In this document: piece after piece, positions 34,574 to 43,381 of the stretch
Layout: every line of letters starts with the position of its first letter
How positions within the stretch are numbered: position 1 is the stretch's first letter
NCBI GenBank assembly: GCA_024400115.1
Contig: JAKSNF010000004.1
Span: 1-64,000 of the forward strand
Direction: 5' to 3'
Length of the DNA: 64,000 nt
Source: Paludibacteraceae bacterium
GTDB lineage: Bacteria > Bacteroidota > Bacteroidia > Bacteroidales > Paludibacteraceae
The notes under the pieces: generated by a model
What the model was told of the DNA's origin: nothing
What the model saw: only the letters and a program-made list of their open reading frames with translations
Databases searched by the model: none
Made by a program: the position numbers and the translations under genes

Positions 34574-35598
34574 TATAATAACGTTGCACGAATATGATTA
34601 TAGGCAATTTCAACATATTCTTTATTCATAAAAAGTACACTCTTACGATGATTCCAATGGGTGATAGCCTCATGTACTTCATCAATCGTACTATTAGGTT
34701 TCTCACTCAAAATATAGTCCACAGAGGATAATAATTCCAAACCGAAATCAGAATAAAAGCCATCTAAAAAACTCATTGTTTTTTTTGCAATTTGGTTTAG
34801 TGTATCATTAAGTTCAACGTATTCCTTAATTTCGTTATATGCGTCAGAAATCAGTGTTAGCGGTTCAAATGCTTTTTTATTCATATCGCTATATCCCATT
34901 ATATAACTGCCGTTCAAATACTGAAGGACATAACGGACTTTGCCTGAATAAGGCCCATAATAACATGGACTATAGTTTAGATTAAATATCTCTTTTGCTC
35001 CAAAACGTTGCAAAAAATAGCACACTTTCTCACAGGAAAACTCTGAAACATCTTCTCCTTGACGAACTAAATCATATAGGACATACAAAAGTAACGCACG
35101 CGCATCAGTTAGTTTAACACGTTCGGCACGTAATTTCTCTTGCAAAAATTGCGCGGGCTCATAAACATACACCTCTGCTTCGGTATTAGCTAATTTATGA
35201 TTAATAATATTTTTAACTTTTTCCCATTGAAGGCCTCCATTTCCTGCTCCCAATGGCGGAAGTGCCAATGTTGAAATATGATAAGTAGTAATTATATCTA
35301 ACAGCGCGTCCAAGCCCTTCTCTATATATAAATATTCCGAAGGCTTTCTCCACGAGTTTTTTGTGGGGAAATTAATAATTAATTTGGGACCCATTAACGT
35401 CTGCTCCTCAAACACAAATGGTTGTCCAATAGCAATGGAACCTTCTTTGCATGCTTTTTGGTAAGCCACAAAATTTTGAGGGAAATGGTTCTTAAATTGG
35501 AGAGCAATTCCCTTTCCCATGACCCCTTGCAAATTAACCGTATTAACTAAAGCCATTGCTCCAGAATCAAAAATGTTACCTTTTAAATAGTGTATCAT
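34573..35598 (-). CDS. darG: DarG macrodomain antitoxin
   Basis: 341 residues. The macrodomain (about 1-150) has LVNTVNLQGVMGKGIALQFK and LALPPLGAGNGGLQW, the ADP-ribose-binding loops of the DarG group. A C-terminal domain (about 165-341, LLYVLYDLVRQGEDVSEFSCEKVCYFLQRFG) matches the part of DarG that binds and neutralises DarT directly. DarG removes ADP-ribose from DNA. It lies two bases after darT in the same operon. The pair is visibly more AT-rich than the capK and glycosyltransferase genes around it. Confidence 0.93.
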   Translation of the reverse strand: MIHYLKGNIFDSGAMALVNTVNLQGVMGKGIALQFKNHFPQNFVAYQKACKEGSIAIGQPFVFEEQTLMGPKLIINFPTKNSWRKPSEYLYIEKGLDALLDIITTYHISTLALPPLGAGNGGLQWEKVKNIINHKLANTEAEVYVYEPAQFLQEKLRAERVKLTDARALLLYVLYDLVRQGEDVSEFSCEKVCYFLQRFGAKEIFNLNYSPCYYGPYSGKVRYVLQYLNGSYIMGYSDMNKKAFEPLTLISDAYNEIKEYVELNDTLNQIAKKTMSFLDGFYSDFGLELLSSVDYILSEKPNSTIDEVHEAITHWNHRKSVLFMNKEYVEIAYNHIRATLL

Positions 35599-35600
35599 AA

Positions 35601-36233
35601 TTAATAGTATGCTTTTGGATAAATTTTAATTATTTCTTCAGGTACTCCCATTTGCATGAGACGCTTTTTTGCGTTAGCATTATAACAAACATATGCTATA
35701 ATGTGGGTTACGGAAACATCTCCTTCTATCAAACATTCAGCTTGTTTTTTACGTTTAATTGTTGGTTCTGTCCATTGTATAGCTTGCACAGCAGACCAAT
35801 CTATAATAGATGGAAGATTTTTTATATCATCATTGCTATAGAACTTTGTCAAACTATCAATTGCATGGCCATCCGAAAAATAAAAATTCTGTCCTGATAA
35901 GAAAACAGATGCCAACGAAACAACGACATAAATAATATCTTCAGGAGGTACAGGACGAGGAACAAAATTTCCTCCATGTTGAATAACATATAGCATCGGC
36001 ATCCTTACTCCAAAGTAAAAAGGAATATAATTACCTAAAGTAATATTTTGCTGATGCACTTGAACTATCTTTGAAGTTCTAGTATCAATCAAACTACGAT
36101 CTCCTATCGGGACGTAATTTGGATTAGATAACGGAGAACGCTTATGTACAATTCCGCATCGTAATATATGTGGAATGTTGTTAATGTGTGTCATCCGATA
36201 TAAACAAATATTATCATTATATCTTTCAGCCAT
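35601..36233 (-). CDS. darT: DarT DNA ADP-ribosyltransferase toxin
   Basis: 210 residues from the ATG at 36233. A GTG at 36275 in frame would add 14 residues encoded within the 40-bp repeat and the end of capK. Family elements are YRMTHINNIPHILRCGI, the GDRSLIDTR loop, YIPFYFGVRMPMLYVI, the FSDGHA turn and RKKQAECLIEGDV, whose glutamate is in the place of the catalytic one. DarT modifies thymidine bases in single-stranded DNA using NAD and blocks replication. In known cases DarTG acts in phage defence. Both catalytic-looking segments are intact. Confidence 0.92.
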   Translation of the reverse strand: MAERYNDNICLYRMTHINNIPHILRCGIVHKRSPLSNPNYVPIGDRSLIDTRTSKIVQVHQQNITLGNYIPFYFGVRMPMLYVIQHGGNFVPRPVPPEDIIYVVVSLASVFLSGQNFYFSDGHAIDSLTKFYSNDDIKNLPSIIDWSAVQAIQWTEPTIKRKKQAECLIEGDVSVTHIIAYVCYNANAKKRLMQMGVPEEIIKIYPKAYY

Positions 36234-36248
36234 ACCTCTATTCAAAAA

Positions 36249-36288
36249 ATATCTACTTTTCGTATTTATATTCACTTACACAATAATC
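36249..36288. repeat. 40-bp direct repeat, right copy
   Basis: Covers the last codons and stop of capK. The other copy is at 34534-34573. Removing one copy plus darTG would leave capK followed two bases later by the ATP-grasp ATG. Confidence 0.93.
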
Positions 36289-37653
36289 CTCCTTGCCACT
36301 GGGCATGGTGGGAATATCGTCCACAAACTCTAACGACACTTTCGAACCTACAAAGTGATTCTCGAAGTTCGTTACACAATACTCAAACTGCTTCTGATCC
36401 TCGTTCGGGTCCTTCAACTTCAGCAAGATACGAATATCACCTTTGGCATCCTGACGAATCTGGAACTTATCTATCTTATTGTAAATAACGCAGTTATCTT
36501 CATTGTGATAATCATTATCCCGATAAAGCATAATGGGCAACATCGTCGGCGAGATAGGCACGCCTTCCTTATTATACAGCAGTTTGCCGGCACGACCGAT
36601 GACTTGTCCTAACACGCGGCTCGCGCGCCCACAGGCGCACTTATCCTTTTGTATATACGCCATATCACCCACTTGATAACGCACAAAGGGGAAGACATAA
36701 TTACCTAAATCCGTCGAGATAACAAATCCCGCCTCGCCATCCGGCACGTTCCTACCCTCTTTATCCACTATCTCCACAATGCAACGCTCCTCTGCCAAAT
36801 GCATATGACGATGTTCAGCACATTCCTGTGCATCAATGCCCCCATCTCCTGCACCATAACCGTCCATCACAGGGCACTGAAAGACGCGCTCCAACGTAGC
36901 CCTATACTCAGGCATTAAGATCTCACCCGTAGTAAAAATGACCTTTAGCGGATACATCGGCAGATGCATCTTCTCTATATAACGCGCAAAGATAACCAGT
37001 GACGAACCATACCCTCGCATAGCTTTAGGTTTCCAACGCATAAAGGCATCATAATGGGCTTGCATCGCCGCATCATCCACCTCGGCACTACTGCGTTTAA
37101 GATTACGCATGATGACTATGTCAAAAACATCCTTCGGAGTAAAGCGCTTCCGTTTCTTAACCAGCGAATTACCACCTAATGTAAATAATCTCTCTCCCAC
37201 ATGGAAGCCGTACCACTCCCAAGAACGAAAATTTGAAGCCCACTGCATACTCCATGCTTGTAGGTCTTTCTTAAACTGCATTGGCGTACCCGTACTACCT
37301 CCGGTTGAACCGTTCTGGTGAGGACGGGAGGCAACATCGTCGCTAACGAGTTCGTCATAATGCTCCCTAACCGTCTGTTTGGTCATAATAGGGAGACGCT
37401 GCAAGTCTTCACGAGTGCGTATCTCCTCCGGTTTGATGCCAAGGCTATCAAAGAGGTTATGGTAATACGGCACATGGTGGTAGCAGTGCTGCATCAAGGC
37501 TTGTAAACGGCTATTCTGCAATGCGAGCAGCTCCTCCTCAGAAGCATGGTCGAAACGTTCCATTAACTTCCACTCCGCCGCTAACCCGCGGTGCATAACC
37601 TTATCCGCTAAGGGAATAAGAAGCTTACGATTGATTTGACTATAGAGACTCAT
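36253..37653 (-). CDS. CapK/PaaK-like adenylate-forming enzyme
   Basis: 466 residues. The ATP motif STGGSTGTP is near residue 116. The GYGAGDGGIDAQECAEH segment (about 268) and VRYQVGDMAYIQKDKCACG (about 325) with its cysteine pair are typical of the phenylacetate-CoA-ligase-like proteins in capsule loci. They may activate an acyl or amino-acid group for glycan decoration. Its last 11 codons are the site at which the darTG cassette was inserted, and they are duplicated on the far side. Confidence 0.85.
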   Translation of the reverse strand: MSLYSQINRKLLIPLADKVMHRGLAAEWKLMERFDHASEEELLALQNSRLQALMQHCYHHVPYYHNLFDSLGIKPEEIRTREDLQRLPIMTKQTVREHYDELVSDDVASRPHQNGSTGGSTGTPMQFKKDLQAWSMQWASNFRSWEWYGFHVGERLFTLGGNSLVKKRKRFTPKDVFDIVIMRNLKRSSAEVDDAAMQAHYDAFMRWKPKAMRGYGSSLVIFARYIEKMHLPMYPLKVIFTTGEILMPEYRATLERVFQCPVMDGYGAGDGGIDAQECAEHRHMHLAEERCIVEIVDKEGRNVPDGEAGFVISTDLGNYVFPFVRYQVGDMAYIQKDKCACGRASRVLGQVIGRAGKLLYNKEGVPISPTMLPIMLYRDNDYHNEDNCVIYNKIDKFQIRQDAKGDIRILLKLKDPNEDQKQFEYCVTNFENHFVGSKVSLEFVDDIPTMPSGKEDYCVSEYKYEK

Positions 37654-37665
37654 AGGATTGTTTAG

Positions 37666-38670
37666 TTACTGATTTATTAACAACTGACTATACACATTTA
37701 GTATTCGGGCGGCAATATCCTTTACCGTAATCTTATCGGAGATGATGCGGTCATAACCTTTCGTGCGTTGACCATATTCCAAGGCTTTTGCCAAACAGTT
37801 CGCTAAAGCGATAGCATCCTTCTCAAACCACTCGCCTACGCCTTGCAAACCATAAGTTGCTGTTCCATCTGCCAGAATAATATAGCATCCTTCGATGCCA
37901 TCCAATCGCTCATGCACATCGCCTACATCTGTCGTTACAATGGGGCAGTTACAAGCTAAAGCTTCCTTAATCACATTAGGTGAACCTTCAGACTCAGAAG
38001 TCAGCAACATCACATCTGCAGCATTCATATAGGTTGCCACCTCCTGTGGAGTCTTATTGTACACCGGAATTAAAACACATTGTGCAGTATATTGTGCATT
38101 GTATAATTCAACAGCTCGCTGTGCCAAGTCCCAATTCTTTTCCGGACGCGCTGGATTGGAACACCAAACCACATATTTTTTGTTCGCTTCAAACTCCACT
38201 CGTTGGCGAGCCTCCATTTTGTCCATTGGGTAGAAAATATCTGTGTTGACCCCATTCGGGATTACGGGTAAATCAAAGCCCAATTGCTCCGCTGTACGTT
38301 TTGATTTGGTTATCGTTTGGTCCCATAAATGCGTTATCGCCCAGCGAACACGCTTCCATTTTTTAGAATGGGACGGAAAACTGCCTAATATAGACACTAC
38401 AATTCTTGGCCTATGACACATTCCTAATGTAGCCAAAGAGGCGACAAAACCACACGTAGAATAATGGGCATGCACAATATTAGGATGTTCTTTGCGAACT
38501 AACCTACGTAAGCGGAAAATAGTTTTGGCATAAGCCTTCCATCCATGTTCGGGTACTCCGCACATAATCATTTCCAATCCAGCCGCTTGCAATGAATCAA
38601 ACTGCGACTGAACAAAGGAACTTACCTTCCCTCCAAACTTATTTCCTGATGCTACAAATATTACTTTCAT
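37666..38670 (-). CDS. GT4-type glycosyltransferase
   Basis: 334 residues from the ATG at 38670, which overlaps the TGA of the epimerase gene (TGATG). It has GNKFGGKVSSFVQSQ at the N-terminus, IVHAHYSTCGFVA, IPNGVNTDIFYP, and the C-terminal LLTSESEGSPNVIKEALACNCPIVTTDVGD with the E-x7-E pattern of retaining GT-B enzymes. Donor and acceptor are unknown. It is in an operon with the epimerase and capK. Confidence 0.87.
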   Translation of the reverse strand: MKVIFVASGNKFGGKVSSFVQSQFDSLQAAGLEMIMCGVPEHGWKAYAKTIFRLRRLVRKEHPNIVHAHYSTCGFVASLATLGMCHRPRIVVSILGSFPSHSKKWKRVRWAITHLWDQTITKSKRTAEQLGFDLPVIPNGVNTDIFYPMDKMEARQRVEFEANKKYVVWCSNPARPEKNWDLAQRAVELYNAQYTAQCVLIPVYNKTPQEVATYMNAADVMLLTSESEGSPNVIKEALACNCPIVTTDVGDVHERLDGIEGCYIILADGTATYGLQGVGEWFEKDAIALANCLAKALEYGQRTKGYDRIISDKITVKDIAARILNVYSQLLINQ

Positions 38671-39683
38671 CACTTCAAATTTTGATAATACCACTCGCAC
38701 GCTTGCTCAAATCCTTGCAACGCGCTGAACTTCGGGTCATAACCGAGGATGCGCTGCGCCTTGATGATAGACGCCTGGCTATGCGGTATATCCCCTGCGC
38801 GATTAGCACGATACGTCGGTTCTACCTTCGCTATCTCCGGATCAAACTTCGCCAAGTTATCCCGCAAACACGCAAAGAGTTGATTCAGCGTCGTGTTACC
38901 GCCATAAGCCACATTGAACACTAAGTCCACAGGCGCATTAAGCGGCAGGTTCATATTGTATAGTTCTGCCCGCTTCACTATCTCTTCATGCGATACCGTA
39001 GCCGCTAACTCATTGGCTTGAATCACATTATCTATATACGTAAAATCACGACTATAGGAGCCATCTCCATTGATGAAGGGCGACTCGTGATTGATGAGCG
39101 CTTTCACCCATAGAGGGATGACCGCAGCATAGGCACCATTGGGGTCTTGACGACGACCAAAGACATTGAAGTAACGCAGACCGATGGTCTCGATGCCATA
39201 GAGGGAGGTGAACACGTTGGCGTATAGTTCATTCACGAACTTAGTGATGGCATATGGCGAGAGCGGACGACCTATATTATGCTCTATCTTTGGCAGTTCC
39301 TTGCTGTCGCCATAGGTCGAGGACGAAGCGGCATAAACAAAGCGTTTGACCTTCTCGTCTCGTGCGGCAACAAGCATATTAAGGAAGCCGGTTATGTTAT
39401 TGGCATTGGTCGTTATGGGATCATTGATACTGCGAGGCACCGAACCGAGTGCCGCTTCGTGCAGCACCACGTCGCACCCTTTTACCGCTTGGCGACAAGT
39501 GTCAAGGTCGCGGATGTCTCCTTCAATGAAGGTGAAGTTCGGCTTGCTCAGCAGCGGCTCGATATTGTGTTTAAAGCCGGTAGATAAGTTATCCAAGCAG
39601 ACTACGTCGTATCCCTTATTCACAAAATGTTCGCATAGGTTACTACCTATAAATCCGGCTCCTCCGGTAATAAGAAGTTTCAT
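38670..39683 (-). CDS. UDP-GlcNAc(A) C4-epimerase, WbpP-like
   Basis: 337 residues from the ATG at 39683; the longer frame reads back through the spacer and the neighbouring gene. An extended SDR epimerase with GGAGFIGSN (7-15), the ALGSVPRSINDPITTNANNITG segment that is typical of WbpP/TviC-like UDP-N-acetylhexosamine 4-epimerases, SSSTYGD and SPYAITKFVNE. It would supply UDP-GalNAc or its uronic acid form. Confidence 0.85.
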   Translation of the reverse strand: MKLLITGGAGFIGSNLCEHFVNKGYDVVCLDNLSTGFKHNIEPLLSKPNFTFIEGDIRDLDTCRQAVKGCDVVLHEAALGSVPRSINDPITTNANNITGFLNMLVAARDEKVKRFVYAASSSTYGDSKELPKIEHNIGRPLSPYAITKFVNELYANVFTSLYGIETIGLRYFNVFGRRQDPNGAYAAVIPLWVKALINHESPFINGDGSYSRDFTYIDNVIQANELAATVSHEEIVKRAELYNMNLPLNAPVDLVFNVAYGGNTTLNQLFACLRDNLAKFDPEIAKVEPTYRANRAGDIPHSQASIIKAQRILGYDPKFSALQGFEQACEWYYQNLK

Positions 39684-39687
39684 TATT

Positions 39688-39715
39688 GTTGATTTTTGAT
39701 TGCTGATTGGTGAAT
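39688..39715. repeat. Heptamer array, GTTGATT type
   Basis: Four units: GTTGATT, TTTGATT, GCTGATT, GGTGAAT. It exactly fills the spacer between the epimerase start and the stop of the ATP-grasp gene. Confidence 0.8.
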
Positions 39716-39717
39716 TA

Positions 39718-40650
39718 TTAACAATGAGTATTAGACGGCAACTCAATCCAATCGCCCCATATTTTGTCCCATTTTGCAGGTTTAAATCCTCCGGTACCTC
39801 CAAGATGAAAGAATGTAAATTCTCCGAAATAAGGTTTGCCATCCACTTCATAAAAATCAATTCGCACGTGAGGAATACCTTGCGATAATTTTTCTGCCAG
39901 TTGTTTCATTAAATCAAACGATAGCGGTTTTTCAATCTTTTGTTGAGACATTGGATGCCCTTGTTGTAAATCAAGATGATTAAAATCTGTATCATAAAAG
40001 TCAAAATGGACTCCACCTCTGGTTCCGCGTTCCGTTGCTATATACATTGCCTTGACTTCTCCATTAAAACAGAAAAACTTGTAATCTCTTAATTCCCCAA
40101 GCTGATAATCCTCCATATATTGTTCTGCAAAGACACATTTTTTCACTTTTTTATAAGGCCACTCTCTACCTATCATGTACACATTGCGATAGAAAGAATG
40201 CCGTAACTCGCGTAAGGCTTTACGTTTATTTAGTTTCGATTTATCCTTGCATACAACAATACCATTTCCTCCACCATCGTGATTGGTCTTTAGCACAAAC
40301 TGATTGGGCAATTTATCCCACTCTATGTCCGAAGGTTTATCCCACCTACCAATCGTAGGAATCACATACTCCTCCCCTATCTGCTTGGCTACATATTCCT
40401 TCACTGCATATTTATCCACCAGCGTGACATATTCTTCCTTACGATTATGTAATTTGAGCCACTGGAGTTTCTCGTTAAAGGTTTGAGGGTGTTCAAAATT
40501 CAACCATTCTCCCATAGACAATCTGCAATAAATTTTTAGATATGTCTCATCATCAGGGATTAACCATGGCATTCTGCGAAAGATAGCAAACACCAAATGA
40601 CTTGGATTATGTAGCAGTGCATTAACTGCATTTTTTAACGGATTTCTCAT
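39718..40650 (-). CDS. TupA-like ATP-grasp protein
   Basis: 310 residues from the ATG at 40650 (an in-frame TTG lies 24 bases upstream). LSMGEWLNFEHPQTFNEKLQWLKLHNR near residue 45 and VLKTNHDGGGNGIVVCKDKS near 140 mark the TupA-like ATP-grasp family, with ligands DFYEVDGKPYFGEFTFFHLGG near the end. TupA joins glutamate to a sugar acid in teichuronopeptide, and relatives in polysaccharide loci probably form amide bonds on glycans. It differs from the ATP-grasp gene at 33428-34535. Confidence 0.83.
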   Translation of the reverse strand: MRNPLKNAVNALLHNPSHLVFAIFRRMPWLIPDDETYLKIYCRLSMGEWLNFEHPQTFNEKLQWLKLHNRKEEYVTLVDKYAVKEYVAKQIGEEYVIPTIGRWDKPSDIEWDKLPNQFVLKTNHDGGGNGIVVCKDKSKLNKRKALRELRHSFYRNVYMIGREWPYKKVKKCVFAEQYMEDYQLGELRDYKFFCFNGEVKAMYIATERGTRGGVHFDFYDTDFNHLDLQQGHPMSQQKIEKPLSFDLMKQLAEKLSQGIPHVRIDFYEVDGKPYFGEFTFFHLGGTGGFKPAKWDKIWGDWIELPSNTHC

Positions 40651-40725
40651 TTTATCTCTTACAATTATATTCAATATTCACAAATTACAACTCAAACTCT
40701 AACCAGTAGGCACTTGCGCCGTCCT

Positions 40726-41823
40726 CTAACCTCTCACCACTAACCTATAAATATTATCAAGTCGCTCAATATGTCTCTCAATAGAGTATTCCTCTCTAAC
40801 TTGTCTTGCTATCTCTTTCGCTTCGGCTTTGCGCACCTCAAGATTATTCAGCAAATCTTCTATCTTCCTAGTGCAGTCCACTACATTTTCGCTTTCATAT
40901 AGAGTTGCCCATTGCCCATTTTTCGTAATTTCTTTCATCACCACCCAATCGTTCACAATGACGGGTAATCCAGCTGCCATTGCCTCCACAACTGCAATAC
41001 CAAAAGTATCAGAAGCAGAACTATATACAAATCCATCTGAAGACTTCAATATAGATGGGACATCATCTCTAGCTCCCAAGAAATGGACATTATCTAAATC
41101 ATTCTTCTCACAGAACTGAACACAATCATCATATAGATATTCTAAATCTTGTGTTCTTTTACCAACAAAATAAAAATCAAAATTTGCGATGCCTTTCTCT
41201 TTTAATTTTGCAATGCTTTTCACTACTACTAAATGAGATCTAACAGTATTAAAATTACCTACCATTACCAACTTTGGACGGATATTTAAAGAGAATTCTA
41301 TATTTTGTTTCGACTGATTAATTTTATCAAAATTTATACCATTATAAATCACTTGAAATTTTGTATCTTGGGATTTTATTCTAATCCGTCCTCCATAATA
41401 GGCTTTTTCGTACTCGCTTACAAAAAGGACTCTATCAGAGTTGCGAAAAATAATATCGCGATATATTGGATTCGCATTTCGAAATGTGAATCCGTGCATA
41501 GTGGACACTAACTTGATATTTAGACCTATTTTGGCAAAAATACATAGCAACGCAGAAGATGGAGTCTGCGCATGGATAATATCAACCTTTTCTTTTATTA
41601 ATGCCTTTCTCAAGGTATAAATATATTGCATTAAAACTGATATCTTTGGCAAATACATAAGAGGTGCACCCGAAGCATGAAATAAATTGGATAAATTCCC
41701 TTCTTTTCGATATATACACACCATTTGATACGGAAGTGACTTACACCTCGTACATATATCAAGAATTAGCGACTCCGTTCCTCCTTGATTCAACGCTCCT
41801 AAAAAATATGCAACCTTCATCAA
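40726..41823 (-). CDS. GT4-type glycosyltransferase
   Basis: 365 residues. LGALNQGGTESLILDI near the start, VIYNGINFDKINQ, LVMVGNFNTVRSHLVVVKSIAKL, and SASDTFGIAVVEAMAAGLPVIVNDW with the E-x7-E pattern define a retaining GT-B enzyme. Its last codons lie at a copy of the GGCAC hairpin repeat (about 40698-40735). It is in line with the other transferases of the cluster. Confidence 0.87.
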   Translation of the reverse strand: MMKVAYFLGALNQGGTESLILDICTRCKSLPYQMVCIYRKEGNLSNLFHASGAPLMYLPKISVLMQYIYTLRKALIKEKVDIIHAQTPSSALLCIFAKIGLNIKLVSTMHGFTFRNANPIYRDIIFRNSDRVLFVSEYEKAYYGGRIRIKSQDTKFQVIYNGINFDKINQSKQNIEFSLNIRPKLVMVGNFNTVRSHLVVVKSIAKLKEKGIANFDFYFVGKRTQDLEYLYDDCVQFCEKNDLDNVHFLGARDDVPSILKSSDGFVYSSASDTFGIAVVEAMAAGLPVIVNDWVVMKEITKNGQWATLYESENVVDCTRKIEDLLNNLEVRKAEAKEIARQVREEYSIERHIERLDNIYRLVVRG

Positions 41824-41832
41824 TATTCTTCC

Positions 41833-41923
41833 GTTCTCTGTTTTCAGTTATCAGTTTTCATATCACCTCTAACCAGTAGGTGCTTTGCACCATCCTGTAG
41901 GCACCCCGTGCCGTCCTCAATCA
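41833..41923. repeat. 13-unit heptamer array with embedded hairpins
   Basis: One continuous 7-bp phase through three word types: GTTTTCA/GTTATCA, TCTAACC/AGTAGGT, and TGTAGGC-ACCCCGT-GCCGTCC. It contains two hairpins with different stems, GGTGC-TTT-GCACC and GGCAC-CCC-GTGCC. It fills the spacer between the GT4 and the membrane transferase genes. Confidence 0.85.
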
Positions 41924-41926
41924 CCA

Positions 41927-43369
41927 CTACTCCAATCCTCGTCCCGTCAATTTGAACCACGCCCACGCAACCCAAGCTACGAACATCAACACACACCACA
42001 AAGTGTACATTTGCTTAAATTTGATCCTCGGCATCTGCGAAACACCATAAGCCGCAAAGAGCAACTCAATCATATACGCAGGCAAGTGGAACCGATCCAC
42101 ATGCGCAAAAGCAGACTGAACAATAATCGCCAAATACGCTATCATGAACGCACCTAAGAGTACATTATTTCGCCAACCGGTAGTTGGAGACTTATCGAAA
42201 ATCAACAATATAAGCGCTATGATGCAAAACAATGACATCACATTCTTCACCACATTACCCGCATGGTGCATGCGGTGATTCTCCTGTCCGGGTGTCTCTA
42301 CCATAGTCGGGAAAGGAATGGTAAAAATTAATGGTGCCACAACCGTTTTGGTAGCATATTTAGCCAACGATTGAGATCTTTTAATTTCACCATACCTTGA
42401 TTCTTGGTTTGTATGCCGTCCTTCCCAAGCCGTCTCTATCTCGGATGCGACACGTCCTCCCACAAAATAACCGGCACAAAGCACAAAAACAATGAGCACT
42501 AACCACCGCCGACCTAAATTCGCCACCTTTTGACTACTGAGCAACAAAGCTAACACAAAAGCAAATATCCCTGCTAATCCCAATACCGTTCGAAAACAGA
42601 ATAACGAAGCAGCTAAAAGGAAGACCGGAGCCACCGATCCCACCTTGAAAGAACGAGACCGCAATAAGTCATCTGCCCTCTCCAAGAACAACACTAACAT
42701 AAAAATCATCTCCGTCTCTTTGAGGTGCAGACCGGAATAAATCAAGAAGTGCGGCTCTAACATCACAAAGATACCCGCCATACGACCTACCGGCTCGCCA
42801 AAATTGCGGCTACCTAATTTATAAATAAGCACGGCGGTTAAGGCACTCCATATAGCTTTAATCAGTCGAGCAACTAAGATACTATCTCCTGTTAACAGAT
42901 AAATAAATCCCAAATACATTGGGTATCCCGCATCAGAGACACCGTTTTGCGCTACAAATTTATAATTTAGATAGGATGAGAAATGCCCCTCACGAATACA
43001 CTCTGCCATCCATACGGCTTCATCATGATATCCTTCCGCATCCGCTGCATGGAACATAAAAGGCGGTTTATCCGACAATTCGGTAAAGAACCAATAGAGG
43101 AACAGCACCATAATAACACGCAACGCCAATGCCGTCCAAAAGAGTTGTTTCTTAAATGTCCGCGGACTATAGGTACTCCACTTTTTCGTCAGTTTATTGG
43201 AACCATAGAAGAAACCTACTACACCAACAATACCGAATAACCACCAATACCATAGCAACGAATACGAACTAAAGCGTACAGCAACAACCAGCATCGCACA
43301 GATATAGGCTATGACAGCTTGCAAAGCATAGTTATTAGGGAAATATGTCAGCTCACGTCGTGGAATCAT
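41927..43369 (-). CDS. Multi-pass membrane glycosyltransferase, GT-C type
   Basis: 480 residues with about ten to twelve hydrophobic segments. The first large extracytoplasmic loop has HAADAEGYHDEAVWMAE, with acidic residues placed as in the GT39/PMT-like GT-C enzymes that use lipid-linked sugars. A polymerase or oligosaccharide-unit transferase role is possible. No exact family was recognised. The end (LTGRGLE) runs into repeat sequence. Confidence 0.65.
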   Translation of the reverse strand: MIPRRELTYFPNNYALQAVIAYICAMLVVAVRFSSYSLLWYWWLFGIVGVVGFFYGSNKLTKKWSTYSPRTFKKQLFWTALALRVIMVLFLYWFFTELSDKPPFMFHAADAEGYHDEAVWMAECIREGHFSSYLNYKFVAQNGVSDAGYPMYLGFIYLLTGDSILVARLIKAIWSALTAVLIYKLGSRNFGEPVGRMAGIFVMLEPHFLIYSGLHLKETEMIFMLVLFLERADDLLRSRSFKVGSVAPVFLLAASLFCFRTVLGLAGIFAFVLALLLSSQKVANLGRRWLVLIVFVLCAGYFVGGRVASEIETAWEGRHTNQESRYGEIKRSQSLAKYATKTVVAPLIFTIPFPTMVETPGQENHRMHHAGNVVKNVMSLFCIIALILLIFDKSPTTGWRNNVLLGAFMIAYLAIIVQSAFAHVDRFHLPAYMIELLFAAYGVSQMPRIKFKQMYTLWCVLMFVAWVAWAWFKLTGRGLE

Positions 43370-43381
43370 TTTCTTTACAAA

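Noticed and set aside
36233..36275. GTG start of DarT within the end of capK
   Set aside because: Possible, but the ATG at 36233 fits the usual DarT N-terminus; the extension comes from the duplicated capK end.
34534..36288. Tandem duplication of capK as the source of the 40-bp repeat
   Set aside because: Only the last 40 bases are repeated and the intervening 1.7 kb is unrelated to capK, so insertion of a cassette is the better explanation.
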